Shown piece by piece: positions 15,295-22,357 of a DNA stretch of 22,609 nucleotides. A program made the position numbers and the translations under genes. The stretch comes from an uncultured Eubacteriales bacterium (GTDB lineage: Bacteria; Bacillota; Clostridia; Oscillospirales; Acutalibacteraceae): NCBI GenBank assembly GCA_934667845.1, contig CAKUMQ010000043.1, positions 1 to 22,609 of the forward strand, in the 5' to 3' direction. The notes beneath the pieces are model-generated. The model was not told the origin of the DNA and made no database searches. It saw nothing but the letters and a program-made list of their open reading frames with translations. Position 1 is the first letter of the stretch. Each line of letters opens with the position of its first letter.

Positions 15295-15345
15295 AAAAAA
15301 CAGCACCTCCCGCCGCAGGGCAAAGCCTGCAGCGAGAGGTGCTGT
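15295..15345 (-). terminator. Intrinsic terminator of the disrupted abrB-like gene
   Basis: Read on the - strand, a long imperfect stem with outer arms CAGCACCTC/GAGGTGCTG and inner arms CTGCAGG/CCTGCGG is followed by six T (15295-15300). It follows the AbrB-type fragment at 15405-15548 and separates it from the glycan operon. Confidence 0.85.
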
Positions 15346-15404
15346 GTCATCCGGACAAAGACCGGCAGAGATCTGCGGGAAAATTTCCGCTTGTTTTTTC
15401 CTTT

Positions 15405-15548
15405 TTATACCCGTTCATGCAGCGCCGACAGGGCAAGGCAGAACTTTTCCGTCGGTGTCCATGTTATCTGTGACGGGTCACCCTCGCGAATACGCATGGT
15501 GCGGCGGATCTCCTTGGGAATCACGACACGGCCGAGGTCATCTGCTCG
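15405..15548 (-). pseudogene. AbrB/SpoVT-type transcription regulator, 5'-truncated and frameshifted
   Basis: The - strand encodes RADDLGRVVIPKEIRRTMRI followed by REGDP, the highly conserved DNA-binding core of AbrB/SpoVT/Abh swapped-hairpin regulators. The expected start (M..TGIVR) is missing: upstream of the CGA codon at 15546-15548 the sequence changes to AT-rich DNA of the neighbouring mobile element. After REGDP the frame slips near 15455-15465: the expected DTDGKVL is read one base out of phase. Two stops follow (15415-15417 in the shifted frame, 15405-15407 in the original). It keeps its own terminator. The gene was probably split by integration of the element to the right; its 5' part should then be at the far end, outside this window. 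Confidence 0.8.
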
Positions 15549-15629
15549 TGTCAAGTAGAATCCAAAAATTCTTAAAAACCCTTATATATCAAGGGCTTCC
15601 GGACTTTCGACAAAATTAACCCTTGCGTT

Positions 15630-15635
15630 ATTATA
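15630..15635 (-). promoter_or_regulatory. Candidate outward -10 at the element's left end
   Basis: A perfect TATAAT preceded by TG one base upstream (TGTTATAAT, an extended -10) reads outward into the disrupted abrB-like gene. No good -35 is seen. Confidence 0.35.
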
Positions 15636-15646
15636 ACACAAAAACA

Positions 15647-15675
15647 GCATAAAAGCCAGCGAAAAGCCGGCTTTT
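15647..15675 (-). terminator. Terminator behind the orphan recombinase tail
   Basis: On the - strand AAAAGCCGGC pairs with GCTGGCTTTT (one G-T) around a five-base loop, seven bases after the TGA of the recombinase tail relic. A T-rich stretch follows after ATGCTG. It probably was the original end of the recombinase operon. Confidence 0.65.
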
Positions 15676-15729
15676 ACATGGTCATGAAAGTTGAAAGGCA
15701 ACATCCAACTTCCATTCGATTTTTAGATT
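15671..15729 (-). repeat. Direct repeat copy A: orphan 3' end of a serine recombinase gene
   Basis: 59 bases matching 16621-16679 at 55 positions (constant offset of 950). Translated on the - strand it reads NLKIEWKLDVAFQLS-stop, against NLKIEWKFDVAFQLL-stop at the end of the intact recombinase. It is therefore the detached tail of a recombinase gene. It begins four bases after the toxin stop codon (15734-15736). Confidence 0.92.
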
Positions 15730-15733
15730 ATTA

Positions 15734-16057
15734 TTAAAGTAATTCCTGTATTCTGCGTTCGGCCTCTTTATAAACCGCTTCATCATCCCGAACCGAAATC
15801 ACAATGATTTTCATGGTCTCCTTATCCCGTACAAGAGAATAGACAACTCGGTACCCGAAATTTCGCAGTTTGATTTTATAAAAGCCACTCAATTTTGATG
15901 TTGCATGGTTGCCCAAAGGCTTACCGATTCCATCAGGTGGCGGTAATGGGCGCTCGGCTGTCTTTTCAATCGCTTTCAAAATGATCTTGCGATTATACGG
16001 ATCAAGCCGTTTCAAATCCCGTTGAGCCTCCTTGATGTATTCTATTTTCCATTCCAT
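15734..16057 (-). CDS. RelE/ParE-family toxin
   Basis: A 107-residue basic protein of the RelE/ParE toxin superfamily. It begins MEWKIEYIKEAQRDLKRLD and has the family core: KPLGNHATSKLSGFYKIKLRNFGYRVVYSL, with Arg and Tyr residues in the region used for mRNA cleavage by RelE members, then IIVISVRDDEAVYKEAERR. RelE toxins cut mRNA on the ribosome and ParE toxins poison gyrase; the sequence (Y-K-I-K-L-R, RVVY) is closer to RelE, but the target is not proven. The start is 12 bases after the antitoxin stop, with AAGGGG upstream: the normal antitoxin-first order. Both genes share the promoter at 16441-16469. The pair is flanked by the recombinase-tail repeats and is more AT-rich than the chromosome. 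Confidence 0.9.
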   Translation of the reverse strand: MEWKIEYIKEAQRDLKRLDPYNRKIILKAIEKTAERPLPPPDGIGKPLGNHATSKLSGFYKIKLRNFGYRVVYSLVRDKETMKIIVISVRDDEAVYKEAERRIQELL

Positions 16058-16069
16058 CTCAAAGGCCCC

Positions 16070-16396
16070 TTATTCAATATCAACTTCACCATCTGCCAGA
16101 TCCGCATCGGTAAGGCCAAGCTCTTTCATCATTTCCTCATGAGAGAGATTCTCAGCGTCTTTATTTTCAGCCATACGCTTTTCAGCCTCAGCATACAATG
16201 CATAATCAGACAGCATTTCCATCAGAGTTTCATATTGACTCGGAGAAACAAGGACACAAGCAGGGCGATTGTTCTTAACAACAATCTTCGTGCCGGTTGT
16301 TTCCACTTCATCGAATATTTTTGCGGCTTCGCCTTTATTAAATCGGGTAATAGGAACCATAGCGTTCATCATATTTACAACAGACATCTGACTCAT
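16070..16396 (-). CDS. Phd/YefM-family antitoxin
   Basis: A 108-residue protein. The N-terminal part (SVVNMMNAMVPITRFNKGEAAKIFDEVETTGTKIVVKNNRPACVLVSPSQYETLME) is the Phd/YefM DNA-binding fold. The C-terminal half is acidic and helical (LSHEEMMKELGLTDADLADGEVDIE) and would wrap the toxin and neutralise it. The ATG at 16396 is preferred over the in-frame ATG at 16414 because AAGGAG lies eight bases before it. As in other pairs of this type, the protein and its toxin complex should repress their own promoter. It is slightly longer than typical YefM (~85-95 residues), mainly in the acidic tail. Confidence 0.9.
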   Translation of the reverse strand: MSQMSVVNMMNAMVPITRFNKGEAAKIFDEVETTGTKIVVKNNRPACVLVSPSQYETLMEMLSDYALYAEAEKRMAENKDAENLSHEEMMKELGLTDADLADGEVDIE

Positions 16397-16440
16397 TGAA
16401 AACGCTCCTTTCAAAACTATCCTTCCCTGAGTTCACTATC

Positions 16441-16469
16441 ATTATACGCTACGGAAATTAAAATGTCAA
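16441..16469 (-). promoter_or_regulatory. Consensus promoter of the toxin-antitoxin pair
   Basis: On the - strand: TTGACA (16464-16469), a 17-base spacer, TATAAT (16441-16446). Both hexamers match the sigma-70/SigA consensus exactly. The -10 box is 45 bases before the antitoxin ATG. Such a strong promoter is normally held down by the antitoxin-toxin complex. Confidence 0.92.
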
Positions 16470-16545
16470 TATTTTTATAGATATATTTCTCGATAAATTT
16501 CGAGGAACCAGTCGGCGGTTTTGCTGAACAATATAGTTTCTTACC

Positions 16546-16581
16546 CAGAGATTGCTTCGGATTGGACTCTGAGGCAATCTC
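16546..16581. other. Long stem-loop between the recombinase end and the toxin-antitoxin promoter
   Basis: AGAGATTGC (16546-16554) pairs with GCAATCTCT (16573-16581). Inside, TCGGA pairs with TCTGA (one G-T) around TTGGAC, after one mismatched pair. On the + strand it is followed by TTCT, a weak tail. It may terminate + strand transcription, insulate the two units, or be the scar of a small element. Confidence 0.55.
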
Positions 16582-16620
16582 TTTCTAGGCGGTTGCTGCT
16601 TTCTCGGGTGTTAAGGCTGG

Positions 16621-16679
16621 CCTTTACATGGTCATAAAAGTTGAAAGGCAACATCAAACTTCCATTCGATTTTCAGATT
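16621..16679 (-). repeat. Direct repeat copy B: 3' end of the intact recombinase gene
   Basis: Partner of 15671-15729. It contains the last codons and TGA of the recombinase gene ending at 16632, plus ~11 bases beyond. The two copies bracket the toxin-antitoxin pair, its promoter and the stem-loop (about 0.9 kb). Confidence 0.92.
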
Positions 16680-18185
16680 TTCGTTGTCAAAAACAATGAC
16701 GCGGTCTATATCATCGTACATTCTTTCCCGGAGCTTATCGTCCGGCTCATCCGCTGCAGCGGCGATATTTTTGATCGCGTTCATTGCCGTGTTGCTTTCT
16801 TCCCGCTTTTGCAACAGGCCTTCGATTTCATCCTCGATTCGTGATAGCTCCGTCTGGAGTCTGTCCCTATCCTCTGAAAGAACGCCTTTCTTTTCGAGAA
16901 AGACATTCCGGGATATTTCATCGGAACGGAATTGCTCGTACAGCGAGGCAACCTTACCGCCGATCCCTCCGAGCTGAATGCGGAGGGATTTTTGCTGCAC
17001 CCGAAGAGGAGCGAGCTTATCCGGCTGCTTTTCATTTACTGTCCTGTGATATTCTTCGCTGACAATCTGCAGCTGCCGTTTGTATGTGGTGAAAACAACA
17101 TCCTCTATATTTGTCCGGCTCCAATGAATGCCTGCACACGGAGCGTCCCTTATATATAACGGCGTAGCGCAGGAGTAATATTCGTCCGAGCCAAAGGTCT
17201 TGCGAAGTCTGCGGCCGCAGTGCCCGCAATAGTAAACACGGTCACGGCGGTCGGTTCTGACAACATCGGTCTTTTTCACCTTGCGCAAAGTATCATTCGC
17301 TGCGTAATATTCCTCGTGTGTTACGATGGGTTCGTGCATGCCCTCATTTATCACATAATTCTCCGGCGCATACCGTTTTTGCACTTTGGCCCGAATGGTT
17401 TCATTTCCGCATTTGAAGGACACCATAGCTCCGGTATACTTATAATCCCGTATGATTCGGATCACCGCCTGATGACTCCACATCGCATCGTTGCCCATAC
17501 CTTGCCGTGACAGCTTTTTATGCTGCATCGGCGTCGGAATATGCTTTTCGTTAAGGATACGGGCAATTTCCGTGGATTTCTTTCCCTCAATAGCCCACAG
17601 GAAAATATCCCGCACAATGGGTGCAGTTTCGGGATCCGGCACCATATGGTGCTTTTGCCCTTTGATCTTTGTGTATCCATACGGGCAATGGCTGACATAC
17701 CGGCCGCATCTCATCAGCATGTGCTGTGATGTTTTTACCTTTTTTGAGATGTCAACGCTGTACATCTCATACATAAAGTTTCGGAAGGCAACATCAATAC
17801 CGCCGGTTGTCCCGATAAACTGATTGCTGTCATAATGGTTATTGACCGCAATAAACCGGATACCGAGATACGGAAAGATGTGCTCAAGGTAATCGCCGGC
17901 TTCAATATAGTTTCGCGCAAACCGGGAAAGATCTTTCACGATGATGCAGGAAACATCACCGGAACGCACCATCGCCATCATCCGCTTAAAACCGGGACGG
18001 TCGAAATTCGTCCCGGAATATCCGTCATCGACGAACTCGACCGTCTTCATAGAAGCAAGCTCAGGCTGCCCTTGAATGAACTGAGCGATGATGCCGCGCT
18101 GGGCCGTAATACTATTGCTCTCATCATTCGCGCCGGTGTCCTCAAGCGATAGCCTGAGATACACGGCAAGCTGTTTTTTCGGCAT
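16632..18185 (-). CDS. Large serine recombinase (third of three)
   Basis: A 517-residue site-specific recombinase. The resolvase-type catalytic domain (~5-150) has the nucleophile Ser13 in YLRLSLED, then DDGYSGTNFDRPGFKRM and IIVKDLSRFARNY with the conserved arginines. A recombinase domain (~165-275), a zinc ribbon (Cys320, Cys323, Cys339, Cys350) and a Leu/Glu-rich coiled coil (~385-470) follow, as in transposon integrases of the TndX/TnpX group. The enzyme cuts and rejoins both strands through a phosphoserine link to integrate or excise the element. Its ATG directly follows the TAA of the preceding gene (TAAATG), with AAAGGAGG upstream, so translation is coupled. Its 3' end is duplicated at 15671-15729. 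All catalytic motifs look intact. Confidence 0.95.
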   Translation of the reverse strand: MPKKQLAVYLRLSLEDTGANDESNSITAQRGIIAQFIQGQPELASMKTVEFVDDGYSGTNFDRPGFKRMMAMVRSGDVSCIIVKDLSRFARNYIEAGDYLEHIFPYLGIRFIAVNNHYDSNQFIGTTGGIDVAFRNFMYEMYSVDISKKVKTSQHMLMRCGRYVSHCPYGYTKIKGQKHHMVPDPETAPIVRDIFLWAIEGKKSTEIARILNEKHIPTPMQHKKLSRQGMGNDAMWSHQAVIRIIRDYKYTGAMVSFKCGNETIRAKVQKRYAPENYVINEGMHEPIVTHEEYYAANDTLRKVKKTDVVRTDRRDRVYYCGHCGRRLRKTFGSDEYYSCATPLYIRDAPCAGIHWSRTNIEDVVFTTYKRQLQIVSEEYHRTVNEKQPDKLAPLRVQQKSLRIQLGGIGGKVASLYEQFRSDEISRNVFLEKKGVLSEDRDRLQTELSRIEDEIEGLLQKREESNTAMNAIKNIAAAADEPDDKLRERMYDDIDRVIVFDNENLKIEWKFDVAFQLL

Positions 18186-19901
18186 TTAGGCAACCTCCTT
18201 TCTGATTCGCTTGCACTCCTTGAACATTTCCTCAAACTCAGGCATGTACTTAAACCGAATATCCAAAGAGCCGTCGGTATTCACTCGGATCTCATCAACC
18301 ATTGCCTCGACCATTTCTTCGGTTACCGTTTTCGTCTTATCATAGCGTGAAATGAGCCGATTCCATTTTCGGGCGCCTGTTTCAGTTACCTTGGTTTTTG
18401 TTTTGATTGCCTGAAGCTCCTGCAATTCGCTTTCATATGCGGCGATTTCCTTTTGATAGACATCTCTGGCAAGCAAATATTCCCGCTGCGTCAATATGCC
18501 GTCCTTGAAGTCGATATACAACCGGGAAAACAGCTTTTTCTTTTGCTCCAGCTTATCCTGCAGTTCTTTGACACGATTTGCCGGTACACTGTGCTTTGCT
18601 TTTTCTTTCTCCAAAGCGATCAAGCCGAGCAGTGTTTTTTGCGTGTCAAGGAATAAATCCATCTGCTTTCGTATAACGCTCAACACGATTTTATCAAGGT
18701 CATCGGCTCGGATGCTCTTTTTTGAGCACGCCGTGTCTCCCAGTTCGATGTTTGTCGGGCATTTATAATTGTAGTAGTCGGTGACCACGCCGTCCTTTTT
18801 CGGGCGGGAATAACTGCGAACATATTTCATAACACGCCCGCAGTCGGCACACCTTAAAACCGAACCGTATGGATTGGGACGCTTGGGCAGATGAGCATAG
18901 CGTCCGAATGATTTTTTCACATCGCTTGAGATCTTTTTGTTGATCTCCTGCACCTTATTCCACAGCTCCATGCTGATGATCGGCTCGTGTGTCCCTTCAA
19001 CCACATCCCAGTCCGCCTCTTTTGTCCAATGGTATTTTTCGCCCTTATACAGGCACTGCGCGCTGCGTCCTTGCGCTAAATTCCCGATATAGACCACATT
19101 GACAAGCAGGTCTTTCAGAACATGGCGATTCCAAGGCAGTTCACTCCCTTTCTTGTTATTATTTGTTATGATGCCGCGCTCATAGCGCAGCCGCCCCGGG
19201 GAGGGATAGCCTTTTTCGTTGAGTATACGGCATATGGTATCAAATCCGAGCCCCTTAGCTCGGAGTTCAAAGATCTCGACTACGATCGGAGCAATCTCAT
19301 GATCGATCACCAATCGGCTCCGATTATTTTCATCTTTCAGATAGCCGTACGGAGCATAATTGCCGATATAATCGCCGCGCAGCCTCTTATTCTTCATTGT
19401 CGAGCAGATCTTTTTGGATATGTCCTTTGCGTACATATCGTTGATCAGATTTTTAAGAGTGGCGGCGAGCTTTTCCCCGGCGTTGGCCGAGCTACTGTCA
19501 TAATCGTCGCTGACGGAAATAAAGCGTATACCGAGGAAAGGAAAGATGCGTTCCAGATATTCACCGGTCTCCACATAGTTTCTGCCCAAGCGGGAAAAGT
19601 CCTTCACAACGATGCAATCGATCCGTCCTTTCCGCACATCCTCAATCATTCGATGAAACGCAGGACGATCGAAATCTGTGCCTGTGTAGCCGTTATCGGC
19701 ATATACCTCCTTCAGTTCGAGATAGGGCCGCTCGGCAAGATAGTTTCTCAGAAGCAACTCCTGATTTTCAATCGAATCCGCATCCGCCTTACCGTTGTCC
19801 TCGACAGACAAACGGACATAAAGGGCAGTACGAAACACGCTCTGCTTTGGGCCTTTCGGCAGACCTTCGGAAACGCCGTTTTTTCGTGATACTCTGGCCA
19901 C
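18186..19901 (-). CDS. Large serine recombinase (second of three)
   Basis: A 571-residue recombinase with an N-terminal extension of ~25 residues. The catalytic domain has Ser32 in YVRLSVED, DNGYTGTDFDRPAFHRM and IVVKDFSRLGRNY. The recombinase domain covers ~185-310. The zinc ribbon uses Cys351, Cys354, Cys381 and Cys392, and a coiled coil runs ~415-500. The start codon is GTG (19899-19901) and overlaps the TAG stop of the upstream recombinase by one base (TAGTG), with GGGAGGT nearby, so it is translationally coupled. It is clearly diverged from its two neighbours, so this is not a recent tandem duplication. It most likely works with them in one integration/excision complex or with different att partners; this is inference. 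Confidence 0.95.
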   Translation of the reverse strand: MARVSRKNGVSEGLPKGPKQSVFRTALYVRLSVEDNGKADADSIENQELLLRNYLAERPYLELKEVYADNGYTGTDFDRPAFHRMIEDVRKGRIDCIVVKDFSRLGRNYVETGEYLERIFPFLGIRFISVSDDYDSSSANAGEKLAATLKNLINDMYAKDISKKICSTMKNKRLRGDYIGNYAPYGYLKDENNRSRLVIDHEIAPIVVEIFELRAKGLGFDTICRILNEKGYPSPGRLRYERGIITNNNKKGSELPWNRHVLKDLLVNVVYIGNLAQGRSAQCLYKGEKYHWTKEADWDVVEGTHEPIISMELWNKVQEINKKISSDVKKSFGRYAHLPKRPNPYGSVLRCADCGRVMKYVRSYSRPKKDGVVTDYYNYKCPTNIELGDTACSKKSIRADDLDKIVLSVIRKQMDLFLDTQKTLLGLIALEKEKAKHSVPANRVKELQDKLEQKKKLFSRLYIDFKDGILTQREYLLARDVYQKEIAAYESELQELQAIKTKTKVTETGARKWNRLISRYDKTKTVTEEMVEAMVDEIRVNTDGSLDIRFKYMPEFEEMFKECKRIRKEVA

Positions 19902-21583
19902 TATCCCACCTCCCTTATCGGCATAGCCAATAGTTTCTTGTTTGCGGTTTTCTCCGAGATAAACTGCAATATTTCCTCGATCTGATTCCGATGGCGGAAC
20001 ACGATCTCAATATTGGAGCCCTCGAAAATATTGATGCGTTCAATCAGATGAATAACCATTGGTCGCGTGAGCTCGGTCACATTTTCATACTGACGAAACT
20101 GTTCAACCCAGGACTGCTGCTTTGAAACGCCGTCGAGGATTTCCCGTTTCTCTTTGTTCAACTTTTCGATAGCAGCAGTTGCTTCGTCGATTCTTTCTGC
20201 AAGCTCTTTTTTCAAAGATTCATATTCGGACCTGTCCAGCAAGCCGGCCCGCAGATCCTCATAGATTCCGAGACGCAGCGTGTTGTTTTTCCGAACGGTT
20301 TCTTCCTGTATTTCGATGCTTGCGTCAAGCTGCTTCAGCTTGTGCTTTTCCCATGACAGATTCTCAAACTGTCTAAGTGCCTTATCCACATCCAGCAGCA
20401 GGTCGATTTGATGCCGGACCGTCTGGTAGATTACCTGGTCCAAAACATCTTCTCTTATGGAATGCCTGCTGCACACCGTTTTATCGTGCTTATTGGCGTT
20501 GCAGACATAGTATACATAGCGTTTGCCTGCGTAGGATACCGTCTTTCTGACGGCCGTAGCGCCGCAGTCGCCGCAATAAATGCGGCCGGCGTATACCGGT
20601 ACGGTTACATCTCCCGCACGGCAATGTGTATCGTCCTTCAGCAGCTCCTGAACAAGCTCAAAATCACGCACAGAAATAATAGCCTCATGTGTACCTTCTA
20701 CGCGAAGCCACTCACTTTCTGCTTTTGTAACCACTGTCTTGGTCTTATAATTCGGCGTTGTTCGTTTCCCCTGGATCATCACGCCGAGATAAATTTCATT
20801 TTTCAGAATACGCCTTACGGAAACATGACTCCATATGGCTTTTGAGGATGTCTGAAAGCTCGTTTTGTACTTGCTTCCGCTCAGCCGCTTATACTCTGCA
20901 GGCGAGGGGATGCCGAGTCCGTTCAGACGCACTGCAATATTCTGCGGGCTCAGCCCTTCGATTTTCCACCGGAATATGTCCCTTACAACATTTGCGGCAA
21001 ACGGATCAACAACCAATTTGCTCTTGTCGCCACTGTCTTTCACATATCCGTAAGCCACAAATGCTCCGGCATACTCTCCGTTTTGCTTTTTCACCGTAAG
21101 GTTTGTACGGATCTTAGTAGATATATCGCGGATATAAAAATCATAAACGAAGCTGTTGATCGTAAAGGCAAGATCATCCGAAGAGGTTGCCGAAAGCGAA
21201 TCATAGCCCTCGTTTATGGTGATAAACCGAACGCCGAGTTTGGGGAAAATCTTTTCTTTATATTTTCCGACATCAATATAGTCTCTGCCGAAACGGGACT
21301 GATCCTTTACGATTACGCAATTGACCTTTCCCGCCTCGATGTCCTTCATCATTCGCTGAAATTCCGCACGGTCAAAGTTAGAACCGCTTTTTCCGTCATC
21401 CTTGTACTCGTCATACAGTTCGAGTTCCGGATGCGATTTCATAAAGTCATATATCAGCTTTCTCTGGTTGCTGATACTGTTGCTTTCGCTTTTGGCTCCC
21501 GAAGAGCACGAAAGGTCGTCATCCTCCTTCGATAAACGAAGATAGATGGCAACCTTGAATGTTTGTTCTGTAATCTTATTCAT
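19901..21583 (-). CDS. Large serine recombinase (first of three)
   Basis: A 560-residue recombinase. The catalytic domain has Ser18 in YLRLSKED, KDDGKSGSNFDRAEFQRM and VIVKDQSRFGRDY. The recombinase domain is ~175-300, the zinc ribbon has Cys337, Cys340, Cys361 and Cys371, and a long coiled coil runs ~395-480. The ATG at 21583 has AGGAG seven bases upstream, and a promoter-like extended -10 at 21656-21664 lies within the 138-base gap behind the small upstream gene. It is the first of three coupled recombinase genes, so this promoter may drive all three. The frame is intact and no catalytic residue is missing. Confidence 0.95.
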   Translation of the reverse strand: MNKITEQTFKVAIYLRLSKEDDDLSCSSGAKSESNSISNQRKLIYDFMKSHPELELYDEYKDDGKSGSNFDRAEFQRMMKDIEAGKVNCVIVKDQSRFGRDYIDVGKYKEKIFPKLGVRFITINEGYDSLSATSSDDLAFTINSFVYDFYIRDISTKIRTNLTVKKQNGEYAGAFVAYGYVKDSGDKSKLVVDPFAANVVRDIFRWKIEGLSPQNIAVRLNGLGIPSPAEYKRLSGSKYKTSFQTSSKAIWSHVSVRRILKNEIYLGVMIQGKRTTPNYKTKTVVTKAESEWLRVEGTHEAIISVRDFELVQELLKDDTHCRAGDVTVPVYAGRIYCGDCGATAVRKTVSYAGKRYVYYVCNANKHDKTVCSRHSIREDVLDQVIYQTVRHQIDLLLDVDKALRQFENLSWEKHKLKQLDASIEIQEETVRKNNTLRLGIYEDLRAGLLDRSEYESLKKELAERIDEATAAIEKLNKEKREILDGVSKQQSWVEQFRQYENVTELTRPMVIHLIERINIFEGSNIEIVFRHRNQIEEILQFISEKTANKKLLAMPIREVG

Positions 21584-21604
21584 AGCGCCACTCCTATCTG
21601 TATC

Positions 21605-21618
21605 ATTCGCGTACGAAT
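21605..21618. promoter_or_regulatory. Short inverted repeat in the recombinase leader
   Basis: ATTCG (21605-21609) and CGAAT (21614-21618) flank CGTA, 22 bases upstream of the first recombinase start and 38 bases after its -10 box. The position suits an operator or an att-type site for a small dimer; no function is proven. Confidence 0.3.
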
Positions 21619-21655
21619 AAACAGCCGGAGTTATCGCTGATTTTGTCCGTATTTG

Positions 21656-21664
21656 ATTATAGCA
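21656..21664 (-). promoter_or_regulatory. Extended -10 promoter of the recombinase operon
   Basis: TGCTATAAT on the - strand: an exact TATAAT with the TGN extension. The -35 region is weak (TGGATT at 17 bases), which fits an extended -10 promoter. Confidence 0.6.
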
Positions 21665-21721
21665 CAGACAACCGGGAAAATCCAGCCGTTACACTTAAAA
21701 TCCACATAGTAATTATTTCCA

Positions 21722-21937
21722 TTACATTGAAGCGATCATGGAGGTAAAGCTGTCGGTAAGTGATTTGTCCTTGTCTGCGTATGATACCCGAACAACGACA
21801 TCTCCGACCTTAAAGCAATACGGATCCTTGATCTGTTCAACATAAGACCTCACACGCTCTTCCAGCGTTAAGCTTTTATCTATCACGACATCTCTGATAT
21901 CCACCAGTTCAGCCAAGTTCTTTTCAGACTGTTCCAT
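21722..21937 (-). CDS. Small recombinase-associated protein (DUF6870/TnpW-like)
   Basis: A 71-residue acidic protein. It has a helical N-terminal half (EQSEKNLAELVDIRDVVID), then SLTLEERVRSYVEQIKDPYC, and a short beta segment FKVGDVVVRVSYAD before a Thr/Ser-rich end. The pattern L..EER...(Y/F)..QI.(D/N)PYC(F/Y)..G..VV.V.(Y/F) is one I recall from small proteins encoded next to serine-recombinase clusters in Clostridia (DUF6870, and more loosely TnpW of Tn4451). The family name is from memory and should be taken as tentative. GGAGGTG lies nine bases before the ATG. It precedes the three recombinases by 138 bases on the same strand. A regulatory or accessory role in excision is possible but unproven. 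Confidence 0.7.
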   Translation of the reverse strand: MEQSEKNLAELVDIRDVVIDKSLTLEERVRSYVEQIKDPYCFKVGDVVVRVSYADKDKSLTDSFTSMIASM

Positions 21938-22318
21938 AAATCATTACACCTCCATGTGTTCATCTTTACAACTTGTATTTTTGCCATAATTTACTTGGTA
22001 TATTCAAAAACAAAATGCCCATTGCCTCCGCCTGCAGCGAACAGGTCCACAGAAATTTCATCTCCCCGCCTTCATTGTGGCCGGGTCGCGAGTTACGGGA
22101 GTACCATTGTGCCCGGCCGGATCGTCGCGGTATACGGGAGCCACCCGTATATCAGTGCTCTTGGTTCTGCTCGCCACACAGACGGATAGCCGCTTCCCGG
22201 TTCGGGGATGTAGAGGATAAGCTGTTCAATTTTCAAGGTACAGGTAAGCATGGGATGCCTTACACAGATAAAAACACATCGCATTTCCGTTTTTGTTGCC
22301 TCCTGCAGAAATTTTTTC
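21938..22318 (-). other. Gene-free stretch with inverted repeats (possible structured RNA or element control region)
   Basis: About 380 bases with no convincing gene. Part of it (~22060-22210) is GC-rich, unlike its surroundings. It holds a perfect 8-bp inverted repeat TATACGGG/CCCGTATA (22131-22138, 22144-22151), related short words (TTACGGGAG, TACGGGAG) and several CCGG-rich segments. On the - strand it includes CCTTGAAAATTGAACA near 22228, a word I associate with conserved leader/spacer regions in Clostridia. It sits between a terminator (22319-22352) and the small gene at 21937, so it may be its leader. A 18-codon frame (22022 to 21966) with a poorly spaced GGAGG is also present. Confidence 0.4.
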
Positions 22319-22352
22319 AAAAAATTCGGCCCCGGTGTGATCCGGGACCGAA
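22319..22352 (-). terminator. Intrinsic terminator of the right-edge gene
   Basis: On the - strand an 11-bp stem (22342-22352 with 22325-22335, one G-T) with a six-base loop is followed by six T (22319-22324). It lies five bases after the TGA at 22358-22360. Confidence 0.9.
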
Positions 22353-22357
22353 CATCA

